Shown: positions 1-9,918 of the stretch, piece after piece | How positions within the stretch are numbered: position 1 is the first letter of the stretch | How the letters are laid out: each line of letters opens with the position of its first letter | NCBI GenBank assembly: GCA_023379265.1 | Contig: JAMCUI010000007.1 | Location: 146,330-187,178 of the forward strand | Source of the DNA: Patescibacteria group bacterium | GTDB taxonomy: Bacteria; Patescibacteriota; Microgenomatia; 2-02-FULL-39-11 | DNA length: 40,849 nucleotides | Direction: 5' to 3' | Made by a program: the position numbers and the translations under genes | Notes under the pieces: generated by a model | The model's input: the letters and a program-made list of their open reading frames with translations, nothing else | Database searches by the model: none | Told to the model about the DNA's origin: nothing

Positions 1-1
1 A

Positions 2-328
2 TCTGTTTTGAATACCGCCAAATCCATAGTGAAAGACCAAACAATTACGTTTACATGGAGAATTGACGGTAAACCTACTACCATAACGCATACAGCCGTA
101 TACTTCGGGCTGGAGTCGACTCCGGGTACACTGGCAAAGGACGTGACGCCTGAAAACACAAAATATACAAACATGCTGAAAGATTTCAATAGCGGTACGT
201 ATAACATTCCTCTGCAGTTTGTCGGAAGCGAGAAAATAGCTACAGCTGGAGCTTACTTTTTCCGTGCCCAGGCTTTTATAAACGGACAAAATTACTGGAG
301 CAATGAAGGTACGTTTGAAGTGAAGTAA
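2..328 (+). CDS. C-terminal fragment of a hypothetical, probably extracellular protein (truncated by window edge)
   Basis: Frame is open from the window start to a TAA at 328; the TTG start in the ORF track is probably internal. Beta-rich composition. Confidence 0.5.
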   Translation, partial: SVLNTAKSIVKDQTITFTWRIDGKPTTITHTAVYFGLESTPGTLAKDVTPENTKYTNMLKDFNSGTYNIPLQFVGSEKIATAGAYFFRAQAFINGQNYWSNEGTFEVK

Positions 329-450
329 GTCTTCCTTTGACTTCTATTTGCAATTGTTGTCATCATATTTTTCCGTGTGAAAGTGGATTATATTTCACTC
401 CCCAATTTCCCAGATTGACGAGAAAGACTGGTTTGACATAGCATAGGTAT

Positions 451-2559
451 ATGGTGGATGAAAATAACCAATCGGAACTTTCCAACTCGGATAAAGAATC
501 AAAAAAACCTGAATCTTCCCAAAGAATTGTAACCTTTTTGTTTATTGCCACTGCAATTTTCTCATTCGGAATTTTATTGTTTTTGGCCAACTATTTCGGA
601 AAACATCAGGATATTCGTTCCAATGCTTCTACCAATATTACGGTAAATACTCCCGGTAAGGTCTTGAACCTGAAATTCGCATATGAGAAGGACGCAAGTG
701 GTGATGTAGTGCTTGATTTTGACGATGTGAAGATCATGAACGGCTTTACTCCTGTATCTTCCAAAGGAAATATCGGAAACAGCAGTTTTACAGCTATCAT
801 AATGGGAAAGCAACAAAATATACTAGGTACGCAAAATTTTTCCGTCCCGCTTATAGTGTCCATAGATGGTTTGGATAATACTTCTGGCGGCGAACGAGGT
901 GAGACAGATGAGGTAAAGGCAAACAGTTATACCGTTACACTGCCATATTATAATGGCGCTTCTTATGTGAAGGTGGATAATGTTCAAGGAGAAACAATCG
1001 CGCTTTTATCTATTGAGGGAGCTCAATATGAAAATAACTATGTAAATCCAAAACCACAAAATGGTGACAATTATAAGCCTAAAAATAATCAGCATGATTC
1101 GTATATTCATTTTGCGGATAAGGCTTATGCATCCGGAGGTACCTTTAACATAGCCATAATTGGTGACAATTATAACGGTGACTTGTCCACTTTTCAAAAG
1201 GATGTCAATGATATTGCCAGTGGTCTAATGTCAATAGAGCCTTTTGCTTCAAATAAAAGCAATATTGTTTTTTATCCCCAGTTGTCTACGGTATCAATCT
1301 GTTCTCCGGTTTCCGGATGGCCATCCATAAAATGTGATGATGCCACAGCGCTCTCACAGGCTTCTTCCCTTCCATACGATAAGGTATATGTCTTATATAA
1401 CGGTTCGTATACCGGTTATGCCTATGTTGGGGGAATACTTTCCTATGGTACCAGTTCTACCGGTCAGAATCTTGCGGTCAAACAGGGGTTATTTATTCAT
1501 GAGATGGCAGGTCATTCACTGGGAGGACTAATGGATGAATATTCTTATGGCGCTACAGGTATTGCTTATGGGCCAAACTGTTCCGCTAACTCATCTTGTA
1601 CCCAGTGGTCCGGTATTACTGGTTTGGGTTGTTTTTCTACTTGTGGGTATACAAATCTCTATCGGGCTACTGATGATTCATCTGTTATGAATACGTCGTA
1701 TTTTCGAGGTATTATCAGTTTTGATAATTATTCCACACAACTGGTGCAACAGAAATTGGCAAATTTTCTTTCCGCTCCAGCACCATCACCGACAAATGCG
1801 TTGACTCCCACCTCATCATTGACTCTTCCTCCAGCAATTCTATCTGTAACTCCAACAATTTCAGCATTAATCTCAACTACAATAGCACCGAGTCTTTCAG
1901 CAACAGTGTCAGCCACTTTACCTTTTCCCTCCACCACGGTCACTGTTACACCGACTTTAACTATAGCGCCAACTTCTACAGCATGTAGTTTTCCCAATTT
2001 TTGCACTCAACAGAAATATTGTACCAGCGGTAAATTTATTTCAGGTTCATGTGGGGTATCAGACAGAATATGCTGTGAAGTGCAGACGGATCTTACTGTA
2101 GCAAATCCGACGGTAACAGTTCAAGACAGTAATTCGAAAGTTTCTACTTTTACCCAAGTTTTTACCAGTCTGCCTGTATCTTCTCCTTCCCCTACAAAGT
2201 ATTTTGTGCAGTCACCCACCGCCACCCCTGTTGTCGTCCCTACGATAGTGACGCCGACGTTGGTACCTGCGGCGTCTGACACAGAAAATGTATCCTCTGG
2301 GAAGGTAAACTTACCGACTTTAGTACCTTCTCCAACTTCTGTATTAAGTCCTACAATAGAGATTTATCCGACTATCACTCCAACAAGTTTCCCGACATAT
2401 TTTTATGTTTCACCGACGCTATTTAATCCAGACAATATAAATTACGCCAAAGTTACACCTTCGCCTAAGCAATCTTCTTTGACTCTTTCTACAGTAGGTT
2501 TTTTTGAGGCAATATTTTCTTCAGTCCTAAAAAGCTTATTACCAGGAATTTTCCGATAA
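451..2559 (+). CDS. Membrane-anchored/secreted M64-like (IgA peptidase family) metallopeptidase with Pro/Thr/Ser-rich C-terminal region and Cys-rich motif
   Basis: N-terminal TM segment (FLFIATAIFSFGILLFLANYFG); FIHEMAGHSLGGLMDEYSYG resembles the M64 active-site signature; PT/PS-rich tail; CSFPNFCTQQKYCTSGKFISGSCGVSDRICC. Confidence 0.65.
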   Translation: MVDENNQSELSNSDKESKKPESSQRIVTFLFIATAIFSFGILLFLANYFGKHQDIRSNASTNITVNTPGKVLNLKFAYEKDASGDVVLDFDDVKIMNGFTPVSSKGNIGNSSFTAIIMGKQQNILGTQNFSVPLIVSIDGLDNTSGGERGETDEVKANSYTVTLPYYNGASYVKVDNVQGETIALLSIEGAQYENNYVNPKPQNGDNYKPKNNQHDSYIHFADKAYASGGTFNIAIIGDNYNGDLSTFQKDVNDIASGLMSIEPFASNKSNIVFYPQLSTVSICSPVSGWPSIKCDDATALSQASSLPYDKVYVLYNGSYTGYAYVGGILSYGTSSTGQNLAVKQGLFIHEMAGHSLGGLMDEYSYGATGIAYGPNCSANSSCTQWSGITGLGCFSTCGYTNLYRATDDSSVMNTSYFRGIISFDNYSTQLVQQKLANFLSAPAPSPTNALTPTSSLTLPPAILSVTPTISALISTTIAPSLSATVSATLPFPSTTVTVTPTLTIAPTSTACSFPNFCTQQKYCTSGKFISGSCGVSDRICCEVQTDLTVANPTVTVQDSNSKVSTFTQVFTSLPVSSPSPTKYFVQSPTATPVVVPTIVTPTLVPAASDTENVSSGKVNLPTLVPSPTSVLSPTIEIYPTITPTSFPTYFYVSPTLFNPDNINYAKVTPSPKQSSLTLSTVGFFEAIFSSVLKSLLPGIFR

Positions 2560-2588
2560 TATTTTTATTTTTAGTTTGGGAAGAGTTT

Positions 2589-2975
2589 TTATTGTGATTG
2601 AGTTGGGATAGGACTGATTACTCCCCAGTCTCGGCAGATTTGTGTTTTGAGAGCATCCATTTGAGATTGAGTCAGACGGGTAACCTCCTGTTCTATGGTG
2701 TTAGTGATACTCTTTTGTATCTCTGTCACTTTTTGCGTCACAGTTTGGGACAGAGCATCTTTGGCGTTTTGAGCATTTGATTGCAATATGTTATTTATAT
2801 TATTGAATATTGGTGTTGGGGTAAGTTCTGACGTGTTTTCTCCTAATACGTTTGATAAGTTTTTCTGATTAGTTGATGGATTCTTTTTCAGAAATCCAGT
2901 CAGCATGACTGCTCCTATTGCAAGAAGAGAAAGCATTACTAGAAAAAGCAGTATTTTGCCTTTTTGTTTTTCCAT
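2589..2975 (-). CDS. Hypothetical single-TM membrane-anchored protein with helical region
   Basis: N-terminal TM (ILLFLVMLSLLAIGAVMLTGFL) followed by polar helical sequence; convergent with the upstream ORF. Confidence 0.5.
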   Translation of the reverse strand: MEKQKGKILLFLVMLSLLAIGAVMLTGFLKKNPSTNQKNLSNVLGENTSELTPTPIFNNINNILQSNAQNAKDALSQTVTQKVTEIQKSITNTIEQEVTRLTQSQMDALKTQICRDWGVISPIPTQSQ

Positions 2976-3031
2976 ACATTGAGTAATCGTTGTTATTTAT
3001 GATCATATCACGATATTTTTCCTCTGGCGAG

Positions 3032-3802
3032 CTAAAAATGAGAACTTTCTCTACTCGCCAATTTCTTCAGTCTTGTATCAATATGAAGAAGTGATAAGGA
3101 TAATATTTTACTGTTATCGTAGCCGTTGAGTATTTTTTTTAGGTAGCTCGTGGACTCATTTTTCATTTTTTTCACCTGAGAAATAAGAATCGGCATCACT
3201 CTGACTATATTGTCGACAATTGTAATATCTGCTTTTTGGGCAGTGCGCGACATTGGATTTAGATCAACAGTGATGACCTTTTTGCCCATTTTTTTAAGAG
3301 CCCCCGTTCTGTCTCCGTCTTCAAGAGGGACAAAGATGACGTCAGCTTTTGCCTGGCCAAGGTTATTTATCATTCTGCGGTTACTTTCAATTCCGGGAAT
3401 TTTTCCTGAGTCAGGCAGTAAAATTTTTTTAGCACCATACTTTTTCAAATAGTCAGCAATATTTTTTTCCCGTTTCTTTCCGGCATGAAATATATTTACT
3501 TCAATATGTGCTCCAAGAAGATTTGCCAGTTCTACATATTCTTTAGGAATAAGTATAGCGGTATTGCCGTTTACCGAAAGTATGGGATGCTTTGCTAAAA
3601 TAAGGAGCGCTGCAGAAGATTCAATCGCTTTTCTCGCAAAAGATTCAGTTCTTTCGCCAATAAGATAATCAAAAGTCTCTCCTCGTCCGTGAGCAGTAAG
3701 TCCCTGCAAGGAGGTAATATTTCTTTTGACTCCTTCGCTTAATAAATCACGGTAGTAAAGGGACAGGAAACGCGGATGCGATTTAGGAGTAGAAAGTTTC
3801 AT
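3032..3802 (-). CDS. Archaeal-type 4-phosphopantoate--beta-alanine ligase (phosphopantothenate synthetase, COG1701/DUF137)
   Basis: KSHPRFLSLYYRDLLSEGVK, GLTAHGRGETFDYLIGE, KILLPDSGKIPGIESNRRMI, DVIFVPLEDGDRTGALKKMGKKVITVDLNPMSRTAQ match the family as remembered; adjacent to pantoate kinase. Confidence 0.85.
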   Translation of the reverse strand: MKLSTPKSHPRFLSLYYRDLLSEGVKRNITSLQGLTAHGRGETFDYLIGERTESFARKAIESSAALLILAKHPILSVNGNTAILIPKEYVELANLLGAHIEVNIFHAGKKREKNIADYLKKYGAKKILLPDSGKIPGIESNRRMINNLGQAKADVIFVPLEDGDRTGALKKMGKKVITVDLNPMSRTAQKADITIVDNIVRVMPILISQVKKMKNESTSYLKKILNGYDNSKILSLSLLHIDTRLKKLASRESSHF

Positions 3803-3805
3803 AAC

Positions 3806-4648
3806 TTATAAAACCATGTTGTTGTTTGATATTTTCAACTTCTGCACAGCAAAACCTGTGAGTTTTGTCGGGTCAATTGTACTTACCACAGTTTGTCCTA
3901 CCATTGCCATAGTAGCATGCCCGCCATGTTGTTTTATTTTGCCTATAACGTTGGCAACTGCTTGGTTTGACACAAGGCTACTTTCTATTGCATAAGAATA
4001 AGCTATATCGATAATACCTTCAAGGGAAGGTTTGATCAATTTTTTGATTTTCTCTAAAGCTTTTTCCGCGGCAAGATTTATTTTTGCTGTTTTATTTTTA
4101 TTATTTAATACCGATTCTGTGGGCAATCGCTTTATTACTACAGCATATATATTCTGTCCCACAAAGGGAAAGGATACTGCCCGTACCGGCAGACCTGCTG
4201 CAGTTTTGAGAAGAAATCCTCCTAAAATTTGCGTGCCGACTGTTCCCAAACCAGTCCGGTTTACTATCTCTGCTGTATGGGCAATTTGGACTAATTCTTC
4301 TTTAGACTTTCCTAATTTGTATAAATTGCTTATGGCACTTGCTGTAGTAAGAGCTGCTGCTCCGCTTATCCCAAATCCAAATCCAAGAGGTAAGGGAGAA
4401 GAGATTTCTACTTTGACGTGTTCCTTTGGTACTAGCGTATCTAAGACTGTTTGAACTGTGGAAAAGATAATTTTTTTCCCGTTAAAAACTATTGATGTTT
4501 GTTGCGCTCGCTGAATTCGTACTTCTATCTTTTTATTGACTGTAAAACCTATTCCTACAGACCCTGTTTGAAGAGGATCCTTTTTGTATACCGCCCCGAA
4601 CATGAGGCTTATACTGGCAGGGCAAAAGGTTTGAGCAATTCTTTTCAT
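3806..4648 (-). CDS. Archaeal-type pantoate kinase (GHMP kinase superfamily, COG1829)
   Basis: FCPASISLMFGAVY and GHMP glycine-rich loop PLPLGFGFGISGAAALTTA; 3 nt from the downstream phosphopantothenate synthetase gene. Confidence 0.8.
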   Translation of the reverse strand: MKRIAQTFCPASISLMFGAVYKKDPLQTGSVGIGFTVNKKIEVRIQRAQQTSIVFNGKKIIFSTVQTVLDTLVPKEHVKVEISSPLPLGFGFGISGAAALTTASAISNLYKLGKSKEELVQIAHTAEIVNRTGLGTVGTQILGGFLLKTAAGLPVRAVSFPFVGQNIYAVVIKRLPTESVLNNKNKTAKINLAAEKALEKIKKLIKPSLEGIIDIAYSYAIESSLVSNQAVANVIGKIKQHGGHATMAMVGQTVVSTIDPTKLTGFAVQKLKISNNNMVL

Positions 4649-4729
4649 AGAGGTTTAGTCGCAGCTTATGTGTTTCCCATTCTTATGTTAAAATTCATAA
4701 ATATCTCCCTATAAAGTTTTGAGTGGAAA

Positions 4730-6001
4730 ATGAGGACTAAAGTTTTATTTGCGCTTTTCTTTCTTATTTGTGTTTTTCTTTTCCTCAGATTCTATCATAT
4801 CGGATCGTCCTTTAATTTCGGAGCGGATCAGGGTTTGGGCCTTCTGGAGGATTATAAGATCTATCAGACAAAAAAAATATCCCTCATCGGTGAAACAGGA
4901 AATTCCTGGTCTTCTGGCGGCAGATATTTTTTCAACAGTTCGCTGTTAAGTTATATGATGATCCCCATATTATTGTTGTCTCATTGGGATCCGTTTGTCA
5001 CGGCTTATTTCCTTATTTCTTTACAGTTTTTGGGGCTAGTTGCGGTTTACTGGATACTGGCAGTAAATCAAAGGAGATTTATCACCGCCTTTATATTTGC
5101 CGTCCTTTATACATTTTTTCCTCTTATGGTAGAACACTCACGTTTCTTCTGGTCACCTTCATTTCTCATACCAGTATCAACCGCAGTTCTAGCCATAAAT
5201 TTGCTGGTAGGTAAAAAGGGAGATAAAAAGATAATTTTTCTTCTGGGGTTTTTATGGGGAGTAGGATTGCAAATGCATTATTCTTTTATACTGGCTTTAG
5301 CTGTCAGTTTTGCATGGGTGTTTTCCAAAATTAGGGCAAAAAAAGAAATTTTCATATTTGCCCTTGCGGGATTTATCATAGGTTTTTCACCTATAATTAT
5401 TTTTGAGTTAAGGCATAGTTTCTATAACCTAAGGACCCTATTACTAGTCTTATCAGTAAATGCTTCAGGAGAGAGCGGACAGACAATACGTCTTAATTAT
5501 CATTACGTTTTAAGCCTTCTTCCGTTTGCTTTTTATTTATTGGCTCTTATCATCGTAAAAATAACACAAAGATACATGTGGACGGGATTTGCTCTAATCA
5601 TAATTTTTATTTACTGTTCACTTCTTTTAATATTGCCGACACCCACTCACGGTTTTACCATGGTAGAAGGGTGGAATTATGCAGGTGTAAGTAAAACTGA
5701 GAAAATTATTGCGGATGAGAATAAGGAAGATTTCAATCTTGTAGATCTTCTGACGGGGGATACAAGAGCTATGGCTCTACGGTATCTTTTGACTGTAAAT
5801 AATCATCCCCCTCTTTCCATTTCTGACTATAAAATCGCCAAATTTCTTTATGTTTATTCCCGGGTCCCCATCAAGCAAATTCTTGGCGGCAGCCTTTGGG
5901 AGATAGATAGCGCCCGGCCATTAAAACTGGAGAAAAGCTGGCATATCCAAAACGGTATACAGCTTTATCTTTTAGGAAAATCCTCTTCGCCGACACGTTG
6001 A
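4730..6001 (+). CDS. Polytopic membrane glycosyltransferase-like protein (GT39/ArnT/PMT type)
   Basis: Many TM segments; early acidic motif (FGADQGLGLLEDYKIYQ) typical of GT-C enzymes. Confidence 0.6.
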   Translation: MRTKVLFALFFLICVFLFLRFYHIGSSFNFGADQGLGLLEDYKIYQTKKISLIGETGNSWSSGGRYFFNSSLLSYMMIPILLLSHWDPFVTAYFLISLQFLGLVAVYWILAVNQRRFITAFIFAVLYTFFPLMVEHSRFFWSPSFLIPVSTAVLAINLLVGKKGDKKIIFLLGFLWGVGLQMHYSFILALAVSFAWVFSKIRAKKEIFIFALAGFIIGFSPIIIFELRHSFYNLRTLLLVLSVNASGESGQTIRLNYHYVLSLLPFAFYLLALIIVKITQRYMWTGFALIIIFIYCSLLLILPTPTHGFTMVEGWNYAGVSKTEKIIADENKEDFNLVDLLTGDTRAMALRYLLTVNNHPPLSISDYKIAKFLYVYSRVPIKQILGGSLWEIDSARPLKLEKSWHIQNGIQLYLLGKSSSPTR

Positions 6002-6031
6002 GATTTCTGCTGTATGTTAAAATTAGTGCGC

Positions 6032-6146
6032 ATTTATGACAGATGCAGAACAGATTAAACAGAAACTAGTACCTTTCGGACTGATGCTTAGCAAATTAAA
6101 TAATTCACATATTTATGACAGATGCAGAACAGATTAAACAGAAACT
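6032..6146 (+). repeat. 36-bp perfect direct duplication of the dnaG start region (6032-6067 and 6111-6146)
   Basis: ATTTATGACAGATGCAGAACAGATTAAACAGAAACT occurs twice with a 79-bp period. Confidence 0.95.
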
Positions 6147-7908
6147 GGACATAGTAGATTTTCTATCCGAGTATATACAGTTGAAGAAAGCGGGCCGGAA
6201 TTTCAAAGCTCTTTGTCCTTTCCACAGCGAAAAGACGCCTTCTTTTGTCGTCTCACCCGAGAGGCAATCATGGCACTGTTTTGGAGCCTGCGGTGAGGGA
6301 GGTGATGCCATTTCCTTCCTTCAGAAATGGGAAGGAATTGAGTTTGTCGAGGCGCTAAAGATATTGGCCCAGAGAACCGGAGTAAAACTGAGCAGTTATG
6401 CCCCGACTGAAACATCAAGACTCAAGGAGAGGCTATACGAGATAAACCATCTGGCCGCTGAGTTTTTCCATTATCTATTGACCGGGCACGATATGGGAGG
6501 ACGGGCGCGGGAGTATCTGAAGGAAAGAGGCATAAAGGAAGCAATAATGAAGACATTTCTTTTGGGATATGCACCAAACAGTTGGGATAGTCTTTTATCG
6601 TATCTATTGAAAAAAGGTTATAGTAAGGCAGACATCTATACCGCAGGCCTCACAGTACATACTGACCGCGGTAGTGAGTACGACCGTTTTAGGGGGAGGC
6701 TCATGTTTACGCTGCGGGATCACCGGGGAAACATTGTCGGATTTGCCGGCAGAAAGCTACCGCCGCAGTCGGAGAAGGAAGCCAAATATGTCAATACTCC
6801 CGAAACTCCAGTTTATATCAAAGGCAATATACTTTATGGTCTTGATGTGAACCGCGAGGCGATAAAAAAAGAAAAGAATGCAGTGGTAGTAGAGGGTGAA
6901 TTTGACCTTTTGTCCGCCTTCCAAAGTGGAGTAACAAACGTGGTGGCGATAAAAGGATCCGCATTGACTGATGGGCAGGTACTTCTACTCAAAAGATACG
7001 CTGAAAGCGTTGATCTTTCCCTTGACAGCGATATAGCTGGAAATGAAGCTGCCCGTCGCGGTATTGAGGTGGCTGAGAATGCCGGTTTGACTGTAAAAAT
7101 CGTTCGGTTGCCTTATGGTAAGGATCCGGCTGAGTGTATAGGGAAAGACCCGCATCTTTTTGCCAAAGCCATAAAATCTTCTATTCCTGTTTATGACTTT
7201 GTGATAGAAAATGCTTTTGATAAATACGGAAGCGAAGGAGTGGTGGGTAAAAAGAAAATAGCTGAAGAGGTTATACCCTTTTTATCAAAGATTGAAAACG
7301 CCATAGTCCTCTCACACTATATAAAGTATCTTTCTGAAAAGCTGGGAGTAAGCCAGGAGTCGGTGGAAATTGCCATAGGCCAGTTTGAGAGAAAAAAGAA
7401 GACTGCCAATATTCTTCCTGAAGAACAAAAAACGGGCACCGTAAGGGGGGTACTTCTTGAGGAATATCTGCTATCACTTGTAGTGCAAAGTCATGAGGTG
7501 GATAAGACTTTGGAAAAGGTGCTTGAGTCGTTGAATTTTTCTGATTTTGACCAACCGCCTGTACGTAAGATTATAGAAGAGATGAAAGCTTATATTTCCG
7601 CACATAAAAAGTTTTATGTCAGAGATTTTGGTTCACGCCTTTCGGCTGAAATATCTCCCACTTTTGATAAAGTGCTTATGGTCGACCGCGAAAATATACT
7701 CAAGGATGAGGAAAAATTTGGGAAGGAATTGGCAATGGTAGCACGTGAGGTAAAGAAACAGTCGCTCAGAAGGGAAGTAAATAATCTTTCGACTAAAATA
7801 CGGCAGTTGGAAGAAAGCGGGGAATCTGATAAAATTAAGCCTTTGAATGAAAAATTGAGGGAACTGATAAAAGGGTTAAACCAAAGTGAAACCGGTAAAA
7901 GTTTATGA
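6115..7908 (+). CDS. dnaG: DNA primase DnaG
   Basis: Zinc finger CPFHSEKTPSFVVSPERQSWHCFGACGEGGD; RGRLMFTLRDHRGNIVGFAGR; TOPRIM-like VVVEGEFDLLSA...LSLDSDIAGNEAARRG. Confidence 0.95.
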   Translation: MTDAEQIKQKLDIVDFLSEYIQLKKAGRNFKALCPFHSEKTPSFVVSPERQSWHCFGACGEGGDAISFLQKWEGIEFVEALKILAQRTGVKLSSYAPTETSRLKERLYEINHLAAEFFHYLLTGHDMGGRAREYLKERGIKEAIMKTFLLGYAPNSWDSLLSYLLKKGYSKADIYTAGLTVHTDRGSEYDRFRGRLMFTLRDHRGNIVGFAGRKLPPQSEKEAKYVNTPETPVYIKGNILYGLDVNREAIKKEKNAVVVEGEFDLLSAFQSGVTNVVAIKGSALTDGQVLLLKRYAESVDLSLDSDIAGNEAARRGIEVAENAGLTVKIVRLPYGKDPAECIGKDPHLFAKAIKSSIPVYDFVIENAFDKYGSEGVVGKKKIAEEVIPFLSKIENAIVLSHYIKYLSEKLGVSQESVEIAIGQFERKKKTANILPEEQKTGTVRGVLLEEYLLSLVVQSHEVDKTLEKVLESLNFSDFDQPPVRKIIEEMKAYISAHKKFYVRDFGSRLSAEISPTFDKVLMVDRENILKDEEKFGKELAMVAREVKKQSLRREVNNLSTKIRQLEESGESDKIKPLNEKLRELIKGLNQSETGKSL

Positions 7909-7958
7909 AAGTAAAATTGATAAGTCGGGCTGATGACTTTACAATATAAACTATAGTT

Positions 7959-9050
7959 ATGACGAAAAACAAATCTCCAAAAACAATCAAAGAACTGCTC
8001 AGACAGGGTAAGGATAACGGTTTTGTCACGCAAGAAGAGATTCTGACTCTTTATCCCAAACCCGAGGATCACCTGAGGGAAGTGGATGATCTTTATTCAC
8101 AGCTTATAAAATCTGGAGTTGACATATTTGAGACGCTTTCTGAGGAGGAGGAAAAGGAAGCCCAGAAGACAGTGACGGAACTGGAGAAGGAACTGGAGTC
8201 GCTGGCAATTTTGCATGAGGGAGGTATATCAGACCCAGTCAGGATGTACCTGAAGGAGATTGGCCGCATACCGCTTTTGAAATTTGAGGATGAGATAAAC
8301 TTGGCCAAACATTACGAAAAAGGGGAAAGGTGGGCCAAACAAAAGCTGATTGAGTCAAACTTGAGATTGGTAGTTTCAATAGCCAAGAAATATATCGGCC
8401 GGGGTCTTTCACTTCTTGACCTTATCCAGGAGGGAAACCAAGGTCTTATAAGGGCGGTGGAGAAATATGATTGGAGAAAGGGATACAAGTTTTCTACCTA
8501 TGCCACCTGGTGGATACGCCAAGCCATCACACGCGCCATAGCAGACCAGGCGCGTACTATAAGGATTCCTGTACACATGGTGGAAACAATAAATAGATAT
8601 TTGAAAATTTCCAGAAAACTGATGCAGGAGTTGGGTCGTGAGCCGGTGCCTGAAGAAGTGGCAGAAGCCATGGAAGTGGATGTGGCAAAAATAAGGGAGA
8701 TTATGAAAGTTTCCCAGGAGCCTACGTCTCTGGCTACTCCAGTGGGTGATGATGAAGATTCGCTTTTGGGTGATTTCATCCAGGATACTACCCAGCCGTC
8801 ACCTTATGATGCAGCATCCCGTGAACTTCTGAAAGAACATCTGGATGAGGTTCTCCATACTCTTTCCGACCGTGAGAAGAGAGTGCTCATACTGCGTTTT
8901 GGTCTGGAAGACGGCCGTCCCCGGACGCTTGAGGAGGTAGGGGTAGAATTTGGTGTTACTCGTGAGAGAATCAGACAAATTGAAGCAAAGGCGCTGAGGA
9001 AACTTCGCCATCCGTCCCGCTCCAAGAAGCTGAAGGATTACCTCGAGTAA
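7959..9050 (+). CDS. rpoD: RNA polymerase primary sigma factor (sigma-70)
   Basis: Region 2 ([71 protein letters not shown]) and region 4 ([29 protein letters not shown]). Confidence 0.97.
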   Translation: MTKNKSPKTIKELLRQGKDNGFVTQEEILTLYPKPEDHLREVDDLYSQLIKSGVDIFETLSEEEEKEAQKTVTELEKELESLAILHEGGISDPVRMYLKEIGRIPLLKFEDEINLAKHYEKGERWAKQKLIESNLRLVVSIAKKYIGRGLSLLDLIQEGNQGLIRAVEKYDWRKGYKFSTYATWWIRQAITRAIADQARTIRIPVHMVETINRYLKISRKLMQELGREPVPEEVAEAMEVDVAKIREIMKVSQEPTSLATPVGDDEDSLLGDFIQDTTQPSPYDAASRELLKEHLDEVLHTLSDREKRVLILRFGLEDGRPRTLEEVGVEFGVTRERIRQIEAKALRKLRHPSRSKKLKDYLE

Positions 9051-9268
9051 CTACGAATTATCCATTTGCGAATTGATATAATTATGTATGAAGGGAATTG
9101 GAAGTTGTGTGGTAGACATGGTTGCAAGAGAGCGAAGAATTAGCTAAAATACTCGTCACCATTTCAAAAAAATTTAGTTATAAATAAGCACCTAAACAAT
9201 TTAATCGAATATTTCATTTTTGAAATTATCAATTGTGTAATTTGATAATTCTCAATTAGTGAATTTAT

Positions 9269-9340
9269 TCCCCTGTAGCTCAACGGTAGAGCGGCTTCCT
9301 GTTAAGAAGATGGTTGGAGGTTCGAATCCTCCCGGGGGAG
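9269..9340 (+). tRNA. tRNA-Asn (anticodon GTT), no encoded CCA
   Basis: Acceptor TCCCCTG/CGGGGGA, D-arm GCTC/GAGC, anticodon loop CTGTTAA, T-arm GGAGG TTCGAAT CCTCC. Confidence 0.93.
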
Positions 9341-9589
9341 CAGAAAAAAGAGTCTTTTGTATTCATCTAAAATTCTTTCTGCCCACAGTAATCTTTCCTT
9401 ATCGTCTCTGAAAATGGTGGAATTACATACAATTGGATCTAGAGCATACAATTTATCTTTACCGATTTTTTTGACTGCGGTTTGCAGAAAAAGGATAGAC
9501 GATTTTTGGTCTCCTTTTGCCAGATAAAGGGCAGCCCGGTAAAGATAACCAACCCCGTCTGCAAAGTCGCTTTGTTTTATTTCTCCCAT
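9302..9589 (-). CDS. Hypothetical protein; ORF runs antisense into the tRNA gene
   Basis: Open frame; N-terminal about 80 aa plausible. C-terminal PREDSNLQPSS is tRNA-antisense. Confidence 0.35.
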   Translation of the reverse strand: MGEIKQSDFADGVGYLYRAALYLAKGDQKSSILFLQTAVKKIGKDKLYALDPIVCNSTIFRDDKERLLWAERILDEYKRLFFLLPREDSNLQPSS

Positions 9590-9918
9590 AGTTTAGAAAA
9601 AACTTTTTTTACTGTTGCCAGGAATTTTTTCCTTCTTTTCTCATCCAACAGCTCTATACTATTGTTGTTTAGCCTTGGCCGAAGGTTTAGTATGGCTGTC
9701 GCGTCTATCTCGCCAGTCGCAAAATTTATACCTCCGCCCCATATATCATCCTGTCGTGATCCTTTTTCAAGGAGAATTCTCTCACCGTCGGCGTGCAATA
9801 TACAACCAGCGACTAATTGCTCCTTTTTTATATCCGCGGTTATTTTAACATAATCACCAAATTCATTTCTCAGTTTTTTAACCTCTTCTTTTGTCAGCAC
9901 ATGGTCGATGTATTTCAT
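9577..9918 (-). CDS. DUF5674-like protein
   Basis: VKITADIKKEQLVAGCILHADGERILLEKGSRQDDIWGGGINFATGEIDATAILNLRPR. Confidence 0.65.
   Translation of the reverse strand: MKYIDHVLTKEEVKKLRNEFGDYVKITADIKKEQLVAGCILHADGERILLEKGSRQDDIWGGGINFATGEIDATAILNLRPRLNNNSIELLDEKRRKKFLATVKKVFSKLWEK

Noticed and set aside
4032-4454. 140-aa plus-strand ORF
   Set aside because: Antisense shadow of the pantoate kinase gene.
9224-9250. AATTATCAA...TTGATAATT hairpin upstream of the tRNA
   Set aside because: Short AT-only inverted repeat in an AT-rich spacer; could be chance, no further support.
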